From the NCBI RefSeq assembly GCF_900185015.1, contig NZ_FXYD01000004.1:246001-310000 (forward strand): a DNA stretch of 64,000 bases. The letters are read 5' to 3'. Source of the DNA: Octadecabacter ascidiaceicola (GTDB lineage Bacteria; Pseudomonadota; Alphaproteobacteria; Rhodobacterales; Rhodobacteraceae). This document shows, piece by piece, positions 54,345 to 63,987 of the stretch. Under the pieces are notes generated by a model. It searched no databases. It was not told the DNA's origin and saw only the letters and a program-made list of their open reading frames with translations. The position numbers were made by a program, and so were the translations under genes. The stretch's first letter is position 1. Each line of letters starts with the position of its first letter.

Positions 54345-54620
54345 ATGTCTTTGTTCAATGAATGGTGGGTCTGGATGGGCGCGTCTCTCGTGCTTGCGAT
54401 CCTCGAGGTCTTTGCCCCAGGCTGGGTATTTTTGGGTTTCGCCGTTGGTGCGTTTTTCCTAGGTGCAATGATTGCGCTGGGGATTGGCACTGGGCTGTCG
54501 CTGGCTTGGTCACTTGTGATCTTTGCGGTGCTTTCACTGATTGCCTACGTTTTGATGCGTCAGATATTTGGCGTTCGTCGCGGTCAGGTGAAGATCTGGG
54601 ATCGCGATATTAACGACTAG
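54345..54620 (+). CDS. NfeD-family membrane protein (short form)
   Basis: The 91-aa protein has two to three membrane helices and the start of an OB fold. Short NfeD proteins partner the SPFH protein of the preceding gene in membrane quality control. Start follows AAGGACG. Confidence 0.85.
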   Translation: MSLFNEWWVWMGASLVLAILEVFAPGWVFLGFAVGAFFLGAMIALGIGTGLSLAWSLVIFAVLSLIAYVLMRQIFGVRRGQVKIWDRDIND

Positions 54621-54643
54621 CGCGCCTTTGGTGTGATAAAAAA

Positions 54644-54665
54644 GGCCCCGCTCAACGGCGGGGCC
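54644..54665. terminator. Hairpin after the SPFH/NfeD operon
   Basis: Perfect 8-bp stem GGCCCCGC/GCGGGGCC, with A-run before and T-rich sequence after it, usable in both directions. Confidence 0.75.
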
Positions 54666-54742
54666 AGTTTGATCTGAACACGAGGCAGGTTCGGTCCGAG
54701 GGACAATTCGGACAGAGGCAGTGTCAGATATTCCACAAAAAT

Positions 54743-54919
54743 CTAGCGAGTGCGCTGTCGCACAGCGTGGCCGAGCAAAGCCCGTTTGACCTGTGACGGA
54801 TCGAGTGTGGCGGGCCCATCAACGCGGCAATTGAAATTCAGCGGTCCATTGCGTGTTGGCAAGACGACAGCTGCTTCAAAGCTTCGGCCTGTGTAGCGAA
54901 TGTTGTTCAGTTCTATCAT
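54743..54919 (-). CDS. Small orphan protein (58 aa)
   Basis: A complete 58-codon frame beginning MIELNNIRYTGRSFEAAV and ending in basic residues, preceded at a loose distance by GGGGAT. It has an alternating beta-strand look in the first half and a helix in the second. I do not recognise it. Coding is supported by plausible composition only. Confidence 0.5.
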   Translation of the reverse strand: MIELNNIRYTGRSFEAAVVLPTRNGPLNFNCRVDGPATLDPSQVKRALLGHAVRQRTR

Positions 54920-55101
54920 CTCGTATCCCCCTTAATGCTGGGTGTGGTGGCAAAACTTGTTGCCTCCACTACATCTGGGGTCAGTTTGACGAGATTTAAG
55001 GGGGGGAGAAACTCACGTTTGCCCCCATACTTGTGAATCGACGGTATAATTGCCGGCAAAACTATGCCGATACCCTTATTTTTAAGCGTTTGCGGCGTAA
55101 G

Positions 55102-55800
55102 CTAGGATGAGCGGAGTTCTGCCAGAACGGCTTCGGCGGCGGCTTTTGGGTCCGCGTTCTGCCAAATTGGGCGGCCGACAACCACGTGATCTGCGCCGTT
55201 TTCGATGGCTTGGGCAGGTGTGGTGACCCGCTTTTGATCACCCAATTCGGCACCCGCCGGGCGCACACCGGGGGTGACGATCAGCTTTCCAGCCGCCTCG
55301 GGTAGGGCGCGAATAAGGGCTGCTTCTTGCGGGGAGGCGATGACACCATCCGCACCGTTGGACAGCGCGAGGCCGGCACGTTCTTGCACGAGGTCCGTGA
55401 TATCGCCCGACTTGATGCAAGACGCATCGAGATCATTGCGATCAAGTGATGTCAGGATCGTCACGGCGAGGATCTTCATGTCCGTACCACCTTTGCCTTC
55501 GGCAGCTGCGCGCACCACGTGGGGATCGCCATGTACCGTCAGGAAGTCGTGGTTGAACTGGGACAGCCCGCGCACGGCGGCCTCAACAGTGGCACCGATA
55601 TCAAACAGTTTCATATCGAGGAAAATGCGTTTGCCGTGCTCATCCGCCAGTTCATTTGCGAGGGCGAGGCCACCGCCGGTCAGCATGCCGAGGCCGATTT
55701 TATAAAACGAAACGGCATCGCCGAGCTGTTCTGCCAATGCCAGCCCACTCAACGCGTCAGGGACATCCAAGGCAACGATCAGGCGGTCATCAGTGGTCAT
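55102..55800 (-). CDS. pyrF: Orotidine 5'-phosphate decarboxylase
   Basis: The 232-aa TIM barrel makes UMP, the last step of pyrimidine synthesis. The catalytic strand reads LDMKLFDIGATVEAA, which keeps the Asp-x-Lys-x-x-Asp array, and GVRPAG and GRPIWQ near the end bind phosphate. Start at 55800 begins MTTDDRLIVALDVP. It is divergent from clpB. Confidence 0.95.
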   Translation of the reverse strand: MTTDDRLIVALDVPDALSGLALAEQLGDAVSFYKIGLGMLTGGGLALANELADEHGKRIFLDMKLFDIGATVEAAVRGLSQFNHDFLTVHGDPHVVRAAAEGKGGTDMKILAVTILTSLDRNDLDASCIKSGDITDLVQERAGLALSNGADGVIASPQEAALIRALPEAAGKLIVTPGVRPAGAELGDQKRVTTPAQAIENGADHVVVGRPIWQNADPKAAAEAVLAELRSS

Positions 55801-55856
55801 GGCTCTCTCCAATATTTTGGCCGTTTTATGCGCCTACGACCTAATCAGCAACCAGC

Positions 55857-55885
55857 CTTGAAGGGGGCACGTTCAGACCCCATAT
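55857..55885 (+). promoter_or_regulatory. Sigma-32 (RpoH) promoter of clpB
   Basis: A -35 box CTTGAAG (55857-55863) and a -10 box CCCCATAT (55878-55885) are separated by 14 bases, close to the heat-shock consensus, 78 bases upstream of the clpB start. Confidence 0.8.
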
Positions 55886-55963
55886 ATTGGACGAGGCCCC
55901 AACAAGCCTGTGCCGCATAGCGGGCAGCAATTTTTGTAGGGGCGCTTTATAAAGGAGAGACCT

Positions 55964-58573
55964 ATGAACCTTGAAAAGTTCACTGAGCGGTCACGCGGTT
56001 TTATTCAGGCCGCCCAAACGATCGCAATGCGCGAAAGCCATCAACGGCTTTCCCCAGAACACTTACTCAAAGCTTTGCTGGATGATGACCAAGGGCTTGC
56101 CGCCAACCTGATCAATGCGTCAGGTGGTGATGCAGCACGGGTATTGCAAAACGTAGATATAGCGCTTGGCAAACAGCCGACCGTCACTGGCGATGCTGCG
56201 CAAACTTATATGGATGGCACAACTGGTAAAGTATTGGCCGAGGCTGAGAAGCTCGCCCAGAAAGCTGGCGACAGCTTTGTACCCGTTGAACGTATTCTGA
56301 TGGCGCTGGCGATGGTGAAATCCAAAGCCAAGGACGCGTTGGATGCCGGTAAGGTTACGGCGCAGGGTTTGAATTCTGCGATTAATGACATTCGCAAAGG
56401 TCGCACAGCTGACAGTGCGTCCGCCGAAGACGGATATGATGCGCTGAAAAAATACGCGCATGATCTGACGGCGCGTGCCCGTGAAGGAAAGATTGACCCG
56501 ATCATTGGCCGTGACGAAGAAATTCGTCGTGCAATGCAGGTGTTGTCACGCCGCACCAAGAACAACCCGGTTCTTATTGGTGAACCGGGCGTGGGTAAAA
56601 CCGCGATCGCCGAAGGCCTTGCTTTGCGCATCGTTGACGGTGACGTGCCTGAATCCCTTCGCAACAAATCGCTTTTGTCACTTGACATGGGTGCCCTGAT
56701 TGCAGGTGCTAAATATCGCGGTGAATTCGAAGAACGCCTTAAAGCGGTCTTGAACGAAGTCGGCGAAGCTGCGGGCGAGATCATTTTGTTCATCGACGAA
56801 ATGCATACTCTTGTCGGCGCTGGTAAAGGTGACGGCGCGATGGATGCTGCCAACCTGATTAAGCCTGCGCTTGCGCGGGGTGAATTGCACTGTATCGGTG
56901 CGACGACGCTGGATGAATATCGCAAGTACGTTGAAAAAGACGCAGCACTTGCGCGTCGTTTCCAGCCGATTGTGGTGCAGGAGCCGACTGTCGAAGACAC
57001 GGTTTCAATTTTGCGCGGAATTAAGGAAAAGTATGAGCTCCACCACGGCGTTCGCATTTCCGATAGCGCCTTGGTGAGCGCGGCAACGCTCAGCAACCGC
57101 TACATTACCGATCGTTTCTTGCCTGACAAAGCCATCGACCTTGTCGATGAGGCAGCGTCGCGTTTGCGGATGGAAGTCGACAGTAAGCCAGAAGAGCTGG
57201 ATCAATTGGATCGCCAGATCATGCAATTGCAGATCGAGGCCGAGGCACTGCGCCTTGAGGATGATGCGGCATCTAAGGACCGTCTTGAAAAACTCGAAGG
57301 GGAACTTTCGAACTTGCAAGAACAGTCCGCAGCTATGACTGCGAAATGGCAGGCGGAACGGGACGAGTTGGAAGGCGCACGCGGGCTAAAGGAAAAGCTG
57401 GATCGTGCACGTGCCGAGCTTGATATCGCGAAACGCGAAGGCAACCTCGCCAAGGCGGGTGAGCTTTCTTATGGCGTGATGCCAGAGCTTGAAAAGCAAC
57501 TGAATGATGCCGAAGACAGCGACCTAATGGTCGAGGATGCCGTGCGTCCCGAACAGATCGCAAGCGTGATTGAGCGATGGACAGGTGTTCCCGTCGCCAA
57601 GATGCTGGAAGGCGAGCGCGAGAAGTTGTTGCGGATGGAAGACGGGTTGCACAAACGTGTTATCGGCCAGAACGCTGCGGTGAAAGCGGTGGCAAACGCG
57701 GTGCGCCGTGCGCGCGCTGGGCTGAATGACGAAGGGCGCCCACTTGGTAGCTTCTTGTTCCTCGGGCCAACCGGCGTCGGTAAAACCGAGCTGACCAAAG
57801 CCGTTGCCGAATTCCTATTCGACGATGACAACGCGATGGTGCGGATCGATATGTCCGAGTTCATGGAAAAGCACGCGGTCGCGCGTTTGATCGGCGCACC
57901 TCCGGGGTATGTCGGCTATGATGAAGGCGGCGTGTTGACCGAAGCTGTGCGGCGTCGCCCGTATCAGGTGATCCTGTTTGACGAAGTCGAAAAGGCGCAC
58001 CCTGATGTGTTCAACGTGCTGTTGCAGGTTTTGGATGATGGTGTTCTGACAGACGGCCAGGGCCGCACTGTGGATTTCAAGCAAACGCTAATTATCCTTA
58101 CGTCGAACCTTGGAAGCCAAGCGCTTAGCCAGCTTCCAGAAGGGTCCGATGCCAGTGACGCCAAGCGTGACGTGATGGATGCGGTTCGGGCGCACTTCCG
58201 GCCTGAGTTCCTCAACCGTCTGGACGAAACGGTTATCTTTGACCGGCTTGCACGCGATGACATGGATGGCATTGTGACCATCCAGATGTCACGGCTCCTC
58301 AAGCGGCTTGCTTCACGCAAGATCAACTTGGCGCTCAACGACGAGGCGCGAAAGTGGCTTGCCGATGAGGGCTATGATCCGGTGTTCGGAGCGCGCCCGC
58401 TGAAGCGGGTTATACAGCGTGCGCTGCAAGATCCGCTGGCGGAGATGCTGCTCGCGGGGGATGTAAAAGATGGCGACACCGTACCTGTTTCGGCAGGGCC
58501 GGACGGTTTGCTGGTCGGGGATCGCGTGAGCGAATCCAAACGGCCTAAACCGGATGACGCCGTCGTTCACTAA
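55964..58573 (+). CDS. clpB: ATP-dependent chaperone ClpB
   Basis: The 869-aa disaggregase has an N-terminal Clp-N domain (1-145), AAA1 with GEPGVGKT around residue 206, the coiled-coil middle domain (about 410-530) that separates ClpB from ClpA/C, and AAA2 with GPTGVGKT around 601. It works with DnaK to rescue aggregated proteins. A heat-shock promoter precedes it, AAAGGAGA provides the ribosome site and a strong terminator follows. Confidence 0.98.
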   Translation: MNLEKFTERSRGFIQAAQTIAMRESHQRLSPEHLLKALLDDDQGLAANLINASGGDAARVLQNVDIALGKQPTVTGDAAQTYMDGTTGKVLAEAEKLAQKAGDSFVPVERILMALAMVKSKAKDALDAGKVTAQGLNSAINDIRKGRTADSASAEDGYDALKKYAHDLTARAREGKIDPIIGRDEEIRRAMQVLSRRTKNNPVLIGEPGVGKTAIAEGLALRIVDGDVPESLRNKSLLSLDMGALIAGAKYRGEFEERLKAVLNEVGEAAGEIILFIDEMHTLVGAGKGDGAMDAANLIKPALARGELHCIGATTLDEYRKYVEKDAALARRFQPIVVQEPTVEDTVSILRGIKEKYELHHGVRISDSALVSAATLSNRYITDRFLPDKAIDLVDEAASRLRMEVDSKPEELDQLDRQIMQLQIEAEALRLEDDAASKDRLEKLEGELSNLQEQSAAMTAKWQAERDELEGARGLKEKLDRARAELDIAKREGNLAKAGELSYGVMPELEKQLNDAEDSDLMVEDAVRPEQIASVIERWTGVPVAKMLEGEREKLLRMEDGLHKRVIGQNAAVKAVANAVRRARAGLNDEGRPLGSFLFLGPTGVGKTELTKAVAEFLFDDDNAMVRIDMSEFMEKHAVARLIGAPPGYVGYDEGGVLTEAVRRRPYQVILFDEVEKAHPDVFNVLLQVLDDGVLTDGQGRTVDFKQTLIILTSNLGSQALSQLPEGSDASDAKRDVMDAVRAHFRPEFLNRLDETVIFDRLARDDMDGIVTIQMSRLLKRLASRKINLALNDEARKWLADEGYDPVFGARPLKRVIQRALQDPLAEMLLAGDVKDGDTVPVSAGPDGLLVGDRVSESKRPKPDDAVVH

Positions 58574-58587
58574 TCGCTCGGTATAAC

Positions 58588-58622
58588 AGCCCCGCCCGCG
58601 TATGTATGTGGGCGGGGCTTTT
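58588..58622 (+). terminator. Terminator of clpB
   Basis: Stem AGCCCCGCCC/GGGCGGGGCT with TTTT, 15 bases past the clpB stop. Confidence 0.88.
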
Positions 58623-58668
58623 CGATTTTACCGCGCGTCGGCGCAACCTTGCATCAAAAAACAATCGC

Positions 58669-59418
58669 TTACTGGCTGCGCAACGCCGGAAGCCCCACAC
58701 CCGTTGCTTCAAACCCTCCGTCCGCTGCAATCGTTTGGCCCGTGACATAGCTCGCCTTCTCAGACAACAAAAAGGCAATTACCTCACCAATTTCGTTCTC
58801 GGATCCATAGCGATTCAAAGGGATCGCGTCGTGATAGGCATCAATGATGTCTTGCGTATGAACCGCCATCGCCAATTTGGTACGTACGGGTCCGGGGCAG
58901 ACGGTGTTGGCTCGAATGCCGAACTCACCCAATTCGGCCGCTTGCTGCAAAGTTAGTTGGATCACCGCCGCCTTTGAGGTGCCATAGGCGACCCGTAGGG
59001 TCGAGGCACGTAAACCGGAAATACTGGCGATATTCACAATCGCACCTTTGGATTCTTTCAGTGCGGGAGTTGCCGCTTGCGTGCAGAGAAACACGCCATC
59101 AAGATTGGTTTCCATGACGGTCTTCCATCGCACGAAATCCGTTTCGGCAATAGGGCCAAAGTCGGCGACACCCGCGTTATTTACAAGCCCGTCAATACGT
59201 CCGAAATGGCGCAAGGTCTCATCGACCATACTATTAACAGAGCTTTCCTCTGAAACATCGCAATCAATTCCATGGACATTCGTGCGCGAAGAGACAGCAG
59301 CTGCTAGGGCCTCGCTGTCACGATCAATCATCGCAACTTGCCAGCCGGTTGCCAAAAGTAGGTCTGTCGTGGCCAGACCGATGCCGCGTGCGGCGCCAGT
59401 AATAATAGCTGTTTTCAT
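58669..59418 (-). CDS. Short-chain dehydrogenase/reductase
   Basis: The 249-aa protein is a classical SDR: cofactor motif TGAARGIG (about 7-14), NNAG, and the catalytic Ser plus YGTSK. The acidic residue after the second strand (IDRD) suggests NAD preference. The substrate is unknown. ATG at 59418 begins MKTAIITGAARGIG; an eight-codon upstream extension is unlikely. Confidence 0.87.
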   Translation of the reverse strand: MKTAIITGAARGIGLATTDLLLATGWQVAMIDRDSEALAAAVSSRTNVHGIDCDVSEESSVNSMVDETLRHFGRIDGLVNNAGVADFGPIAETDFVRWKTVMETNLDGVFLCTQAATPALKESKGAIVNIASISGLRASTLRVAYGTSKAAVIQLTLQQAAELGEFGIRANTVCPGPVRTKLAMAVHTQDIIDAYHDAIPLNRYGSENEIGEVIAFLLSEKASYVTGQTIAADGGFEATGVGLPALRSQ

Positions 59419-59559
59419 CTCTGAAACCTGACGCGGTTTCACTGTAATTGAAAGCCTGTTCTTAGAGGCATCAGCGTAAGTTGATTGGGTGTGGGTTGAC
59501 CGGCGGGCTGGCGGTCTATTGTGTCTAAGGTCACATCTTTCTCAATAAGGCGGCCACAC

Positions 59560-61038
59560 ATGTTTTCCAGTTTTTCAATGTCCGTATTCGAAGGCCTCGC
59601 GATTGCGTTGATCCTTGCTGTTGGCCTTGTGATTGCGGTGATCGCTGTCTTCTTTGTGATTGACCGAACGCAAACCCAAGATGCAATTCGCAGGAACTAC
59701 CCGGTGGTGGGACGCTTTCGATATGTGTTTTCGTCGCTGGGTGAGTTCTTTCGCCAATACTTCTTTGCGATGGACCGCGAGGAGCTGCCGTTCAACCGTG
59801 CACAACGGGATTGGGTAAAGCACGCGGCCGATGATGGCAGTAGCACGGTTGCATTTGGGTCTACGCGAAACCTGTCCGTTCCGGGTACGCCGATCTTTAC
59901 CAATGCCGCTTTTCCGCCGCTCGACAATCAGTTTGCCAGTACCGAACCGCTGGTGATCGGGGAGACCGCTCGTGCGCCGTATTCGGCGAAGTCCATTTTC
60001 AACCTGTCGGGCATGTCCTACGGCGCGATTTCGAAACCTGCCGTTCAAGCGCTCTCCAAGGGTTGCGCGGCTGCGGGCATTTGGATGAACACGGGCGAGG
60101 GAGGGTTATCACCGTACCATTTGGAAGGGGGTTGCGACATCGTCTTTCAGATGGGCACTGCCAAATACGGAGTGCGCGATGATGAAGGGAACCTTGATGA
60201 TGCGAAGCTTCGGAAGGTCGCCGAGACACCACAGGTTAAGATGATTGAAATCAAGCTCGCCCAAGGTGCTAAGCCGGGAAAGGGCGGCATTTTACCTGCC
60301 GCGAAAATCAGCGCCGAGATCGCTGAAATTCGCGGTCTCCCAAAGGGCAAAGACGGTATCAGCCCCAACCGACACGCCGAGGTCGATGATTGGAATGATT
60401 TGCTGGATTTCATCACCCATGTTCGCGAAGTCACGGGCCTTCCAACGGGGATCAAAACCGTTATGGGTTCGGAAGCGGCCTTTGCCGAGTTCTTTGACAC
60501 TATTTTAGAGAGAGGTGCTGAAACCGCGCCTGACTTTATCACGTTGGATGGCGGCGAAGGTGGAACTGGCGCTGCACCAATGCCGTTAATTGACTTGGTT
60601 GGCGTTTCCATTCGCGAAGCGCTACCGCTGGTAAGCGCAATGAGAAATGAACGCGGGTTAAAAGAACGTATCCGGATTGTCGCTTCCGGTAAGCTGGTGA
60701 ACCCCGGTGATATCGCCTGGGCGCTTTGTGCAGGCGCGGATTTCGTAACATCAGCGCGCGGCTTCATGTTCTCGCTTGGTTGCATCCAGGCGCTTAAGTG
60801 CAACAAGAACACCTGCCCGACAGGGATCACCACCCACGACCCGCGTTTTCAAAAAGGGCTCGTACCGGAAGAAAAATGGGAAAAGGTTGCCGCCTACGCC
60901 AAAGGCATCAACAAAGAAGTCGAAACGATCGCCCATTCCGTTGGTGTTGCCGAACCGCGCCTGATGCGCCGCAACCATGTCCGTATCGTCCAACCCCAAG
61001 GCAACAGCATCCCGCTTTCAACGCTTTATCCTTCTTAG
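59560..61038 (+). CDS. Membrane-anchored FMN-binding glutamate synthase-like protein
   Basis: The 492-aa protein has one N-terminal membrane helix (about 10-35) and a GltB-like FMN/Fe-S domain. Landmarks are NTGEGGLSPYHLEGG, the ammonia-site-like TLDGGEGGTGAAPMPL, and the cluster-type segment CNKNTCPTGITTHDP. It lacks the glutaminase and C-terminal domains of true glutamate synthase; the reaction of this family is not settled. The start is uncertain: GTG 59521, ATG 59560 or ATG 59578; 59560 follows AAGGCGG. Confidence 0.83.
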   Translation: MFSSFSMSVFEGLAIALILAVGLVIAVIAVFFVIDRTQTQDAIRRNYPVVGRFRYVFSSLGEFFRQYFFAMDREELPFNRAQRDWVKHAADDGSSTVAFGSTRNLSVPGTPIFTNAAFPPLDNQFASTEPLVIGETARAPYSAKSIFNLSGMSYGAISKPAVQALSKGCAAAGIWMNTGEGGLSPYHLEGGCDIVFQMGTAKYGVRDDEGNLDDAKLRKVAETPQVKMIEIKLAQGAKPGKGGILPAAKISAEIAEIRGLPKGKDGISPNRHAEVDDWNDLLDFITHVREVTGLPTGIKTVMGSEAAFAEFFDTILERGAETAPDFITLDGGEGGTGAAPMPLIDLVGVSIREALPLVSAMRNERGLKERIRIVASGKLVNPGDIAWALCAGADFVTSARGFMFSLGCIQALKCNKNTCPTGITTHDPRFQKGLVPEEKWEKVAAYAKGINKEVETIAHSVGVAEPRLMRRNHVRIVQPQGNSIPLSTLYPS

Positions 61039-61059
61039 TTTTTGTCTTTGTCTCAAGAA

Positions 61060-61102
61060 TATCCTTGGGAGAGTCCGGGACGGACCGGGGGACTAGTCCC
61101 CC
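61060..61102. repeat. Intergenic paired palindromes
   Basis: A GTCC/GGAC hairpin is followed by the perfect 16-bp palindrome GGGGGACTAGTCCCCC (61087-61102), 49 bases past the preceding stop. It may act as a terminator or be a REP-like intergenic element. Confidence 0.45.
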
Positions 61103-61219
61103 TCTACGCTCGCGGCACGCGCAAACGTTACAGGTTTCCCGCGCAGTTGTGAGATGTCGTTTAGTGACCTGTGAACATGCCCCTATATATAGAGTGGAGA
61201 AATTGAACTGGAGCACGAC

Positions 61220-62113
61220 ATGGCCTTTCGCTGGAAAAACAATCTAACGCATGCAGACGTCACCCCTGAACCAATCTGGTTGAACCGCCGCGCGGTGCTT
61301 GCAGGCATGGCAGGCGCGGGTGCGCTTGGTGGATCTGTTGCAGCGCAGGAGTCGCTTGAGCCGAACACGTGGGAAGAGATTACGAGCTATAACAACTTCT
61401 ACGAATTCGGCACCGGTAAGTCTGACCCATCTGACAATGCGGGTGATATGGTCACGGACGGCTGGGAAATCACGATTGATGGAATGGTTGATAATCCGGG
61501 TACGTTCTCTCTCACTGACTTGACTGCGGACATGACTATGGAGGAGCGCTTGTATCGTTTCCGCTGTGTGGAAGCTTGGTCGATGGTTATCCCGTGGAAC
61601 GGATTTGAGCTTGCGGATCTGCTCAACAAAGCAGGTGTTCAGTCGGGCGCAACGCACGTCGCGTTCGAAACGGCTGTTTTGCCGGATGTTATGCCAGGTG
61701 TGCGGCAGCGCGTTATCGACTTTCCATATGTGGAAGGTCTGCGACTGGATGAAGCGATGCATCCGCTTACGATCATGGCGACCGGTGTTTACGACCGCCC
61801 GCTCGCCAATCAGTCCGGTGCGCCGATCCGTTTGGTTGTGCCGTGGAAATATGGCTTCAAGTCTATCAAATCCATTGTGCGGATTACCCTGACGGATGAA
61901 CAACCCAAAACGTCTTGGAATGACATCAACGCGCGCGAATACGGTTTCTATAGTAATGTGAACCCAGAGGTAGACCATCCGCGTTGGAGCCAAGCGTCTG
62001 AACGGGTGATCGGCGGTGGTTTGTTTTCAGCCCGCCAAGACACATTGATGTTCAATGGCTACCCTGAAGTTGCCAGCCTTTATGACGGCATGGATTTGAG
62101 CATCGAATTCTAA
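61220..62113 (+). CDS. msrP: Protein-methionine-sulfoxide reductase catalytic subunit
   Basis: The 297-aa periplasmic molybdenum-cofactor enzyme repairs oxidised methionines in envelope proteins. It has a twin-arginine signal (NRRAVLAG at 22-29, cut near AAQE) and the Mo-ligand cysteine Cys116 in YRFRCVEAW. The length is slightly below that of E. coli MsrP. Its membrane partner msrQ is normally the next gene, but here lies 1.1 kb away behind a gene on the other strand. Confidence 0.94.
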   Translation: MAFRWKNNLTHADVTPEPIWLNRRAVLAGMAGAGALGGSVAAQESLEPNTWEEITSYNNFYEFGTGKSDPSDNAGDMVTDGWEITIDGMVDNPGTFSLTDLTADMTMEERLYRFRCVEAWSMVIPWNGFELADLLNKAGVQSGATHVAFETAVLPDVMPGVRQRVIDFPYVEGLRLDEAMHPLTIMATGVYDRPLANQSGAPIRLVVPWKYGFKSIKSIVRITLTDEQPKTSWNDINAREYGFYSNVNPEVDHPRWSQASERVIGGGLFSARQDTLMFNGYPEVASLYDGMDLSIEF

Positions 62114-62946
62114 GATGATTTGAGGTCGGAAACTCGGTTCACGGCAAACACCAACCCGCCACGTGTCTGGATGATATGGCCGACATAGCCGTCGCGCATC
62201 ATATGAGTTGCGGCTTCCCACACTGGGAGAGCTTCATCTGCGATATCTTCGCAGATGTACCATCCTCCGACGCGTAGACGAGGTGGAGCAAAGGCGAGCG
62301 TTGCAAGATTGGCATGTGCAGAATGCAGTCCGTCATCAATAATTAGGTCGAGCTCATCAGGCAGGTTTCGTTCCAATGCCTCTAAGGTGTCTGGTTTGTT
62401 CTGATCGACAAAAAATGTACTGATCCGATCTTCTTGAAAAAGTATGCGCTCATCAAAGTCAGCGCCATAAATATGGGCATTAGGTAGGAATCGGCGGAAT
62501 GCTCGCAATGAAGCTCCGGGGATACCTCGCTTACCCATGTTCGAGACTACGTCTGTTTTGTTGGTGCCCATCCCAATTTCCAGCATCGCTGTGACCTGTT
62601 CTGGCTGGGTAAAAACATGTGCCAGCAGGAGATTGTAGTTGTGTTTTCGGGCTTTGTCCGACCCTTCATCGGTCAAAATTTCACCTAATGCGTCACTGCG
62701 GGCTTGGGTTGCGCTATCCATTGCGAAGTCTTCGACGCTTTGAACGTTGGCATTGCGATTGGATCCTACAGCCGCAAGGTCACGAAACCGGGGTACGGTT
62801 TGTTCAATCCCTTCGAGCGTAAGATCGGTCAACATTCGTGAAGGACCGGTGCTGTTGGGCGCAAAGAGAGGAAATGTTAGAAAATGGACCCAGCGACCGT
62901 GTGAGATTGCTTTTATTCGGCGTTTTACACGGCGTCTAAATTTCAT
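62110..62946 (-). CDS. Class I SAM-dependent methyltransferase-like protein
   Basis: The 278-aa protein has a basic N-terminus ([11 protein letters not shown]) and then a Rossmann-like domain with LLEIGMG-type motif ([12 protein letters not shown]), [11 protein letters not shown] and a metal-site-like [15 protein letters not shown]. The last pattern resembles CmcI/MycE-type sugar or antibiotic O-methyltransferases. Its stop overlaps the msrP stop by four bases. Start at 62946 follows GAGG; ATG 62961 is an alternative. Confidence 0.75.
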   Translation of the reverse strand: MKFRRRVKRRIKAISHGRWVHFLTFPLFAPNSTGPSRMLTDLTLEGIEQTVPRFRDLAAVGSNRNANVQSVEDFAMDSATQARSDALGEILTDEGSDKARKHNYNLLLAHVFTQPEQVTAMLEIGMGTNKTDVVSNMGKRGIPGASLRAFRRFLPNAHIYGADFDERILFQEDRISTFFVDQNKPDTLEALERNLPDELDLIIDDGLHSAHANLATLAFAPPRLRVGGWYICEDIADEALPVWEAATHMMRDGYVGHIIQTRGGLVFAVNRVSDLKSS

Positions 62947-63206
62947 TGCAGGCCTCAACATCAATTAGAGTAAAATCCAGCAAAGCCGACACTCTGCTAC
63001 GAGCCGGACGCCATCTGAGGGTTGGAACTCACGCAAGACGAGGGGCAACTTAAACTGAGGCCGAAGACTAAGAGCATTCTGGAATTGAAGGTCGCTAAAA
63101 ACAGTTGAAACAAACACTCAACTCACCGTGGGAATGGTGACAAGCCTCTATCTTTTGTGGGGGTTAGACCCGATGTAGGATGAAAGCAATCGAAGGTCTG
63201 ATCCAC

Positions 63207-63830
63207 ATGTCCAAGTTTATTGATCGAATTAACCAGCTTGCCCGCAAGGTGCCGACGTGGGTTGTCTATCTATTGCTAACGCTGCCAGTTGCCTTGCTGC
63301 TTTTTCAGCTGGTTTCCGGTGGGTTGGGTGTTGACCCTGCCAAGCGGTTCGAACACGAAACGGGCGAACTGTCGCTCAAACTCATTGTCCTTGGTCTCGC
63401 GATCACGCCGCTTCGCAAATTCCTGAAACTGAACTTGTTTAAGTTCCGTCGCGCTGTTGGTGTAATGTCTTTTGTTTATGTCTCAGTGCATTTGTTCGCA
63501 TGGGTTTTGATCGACATGAATCTGCGCTGGGCGCAAATGTACGAAGACATCTGGAAGCGCCCCTATATTACTATCGGCATGTTTGCGTTTGTCTTGATGA
63601 TCCCATTGGCGGTAACATCCAACAACCTTTCGCTTCGAAAAATGGGTGCCGCGACATGGCGCAAGCTGCACAAGTTGGTCTACCCAATCGCGGTGCTGGG
63701 TGGGGTACACTATATAATGGTGCAGAAAGTGTGGGAGACTGAGCCTATGGTATATCTCGCCGTTATCCTCGCATTGCTTGCAACACGGATCAAATGGGCG
63801 CCAAAGGCACGCACGGCTCCGGGCGTATAG
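63207..63830 (+). CDS. msrQ: Protein-methionine-sulfoxide reductase heme-binding subunit
   Basis: The 207-aa inner-membrane b-type cytochrome has about six helices. Histidines suitable for heme sit in FVYVSVHLFAW, RKLHKLVYP and GGVHYIM. It feeds electrons to MsrP. ATG at 63207 begins MSKFIDRINQ, nine codons after another in-frame start. The 240-bp gap upstream should hold its own promoter, since msrP is not adjacent. Confidence 0.92.
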   Translation: MSKFIDRINQLARKVPTWVVYLLLTLPVALLLFQLVSGGLGVDPAKRFEHETGELSLKLIVLGLAITPLRKFLKLNLFKFRRAVGVMSFVYVSVHLFAWVLIDMNLRWAQMYEDIWKRPYITIGMFAFVLMIPLAVTSNNLSLRKMGAATWRKLHKLVYPIAVLGGVHYIMVQKVWETEPMVYLAVILALLATRIKWAPKARTAPGV

Positions 63831-63902
63831 GCGCATTAAGAATGGGGCCTGCGGCCTACTGAAATTCGTATTATCGGCGCAGCTTCTTCGGCCTTAAAAC
63901 GC

Positions 63903-63928
63903 ACTATATATACACACTATATATACAC
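63903..63928 (+). repeat. Tandem 13-bp AT-rich repeat
   Basis: Two perfect copies of ACTATATATACAC back to back, 73 bases past the msrQ stop. Confidence 0.8.
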
Positions 63929-63964
63929 CTAAAAAACGACGCATGGTTTGGGTATAAAAAGAGG

Positions 63965-63987
63965 GCCGGATTTTAGGCGAATCCGGC
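63965..63987. terminator. Hairpin near the right edge
   Basis: Stem GCCGGATT/AATCCGGC with a 7-base loop. T residues follow on the minus strand (CTCTTTTTAT), so it would end a minus-strand gene lying beyond the window; the last bases could be that gene's final codons (stop at 63974-63976). Confidence 0.5.
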
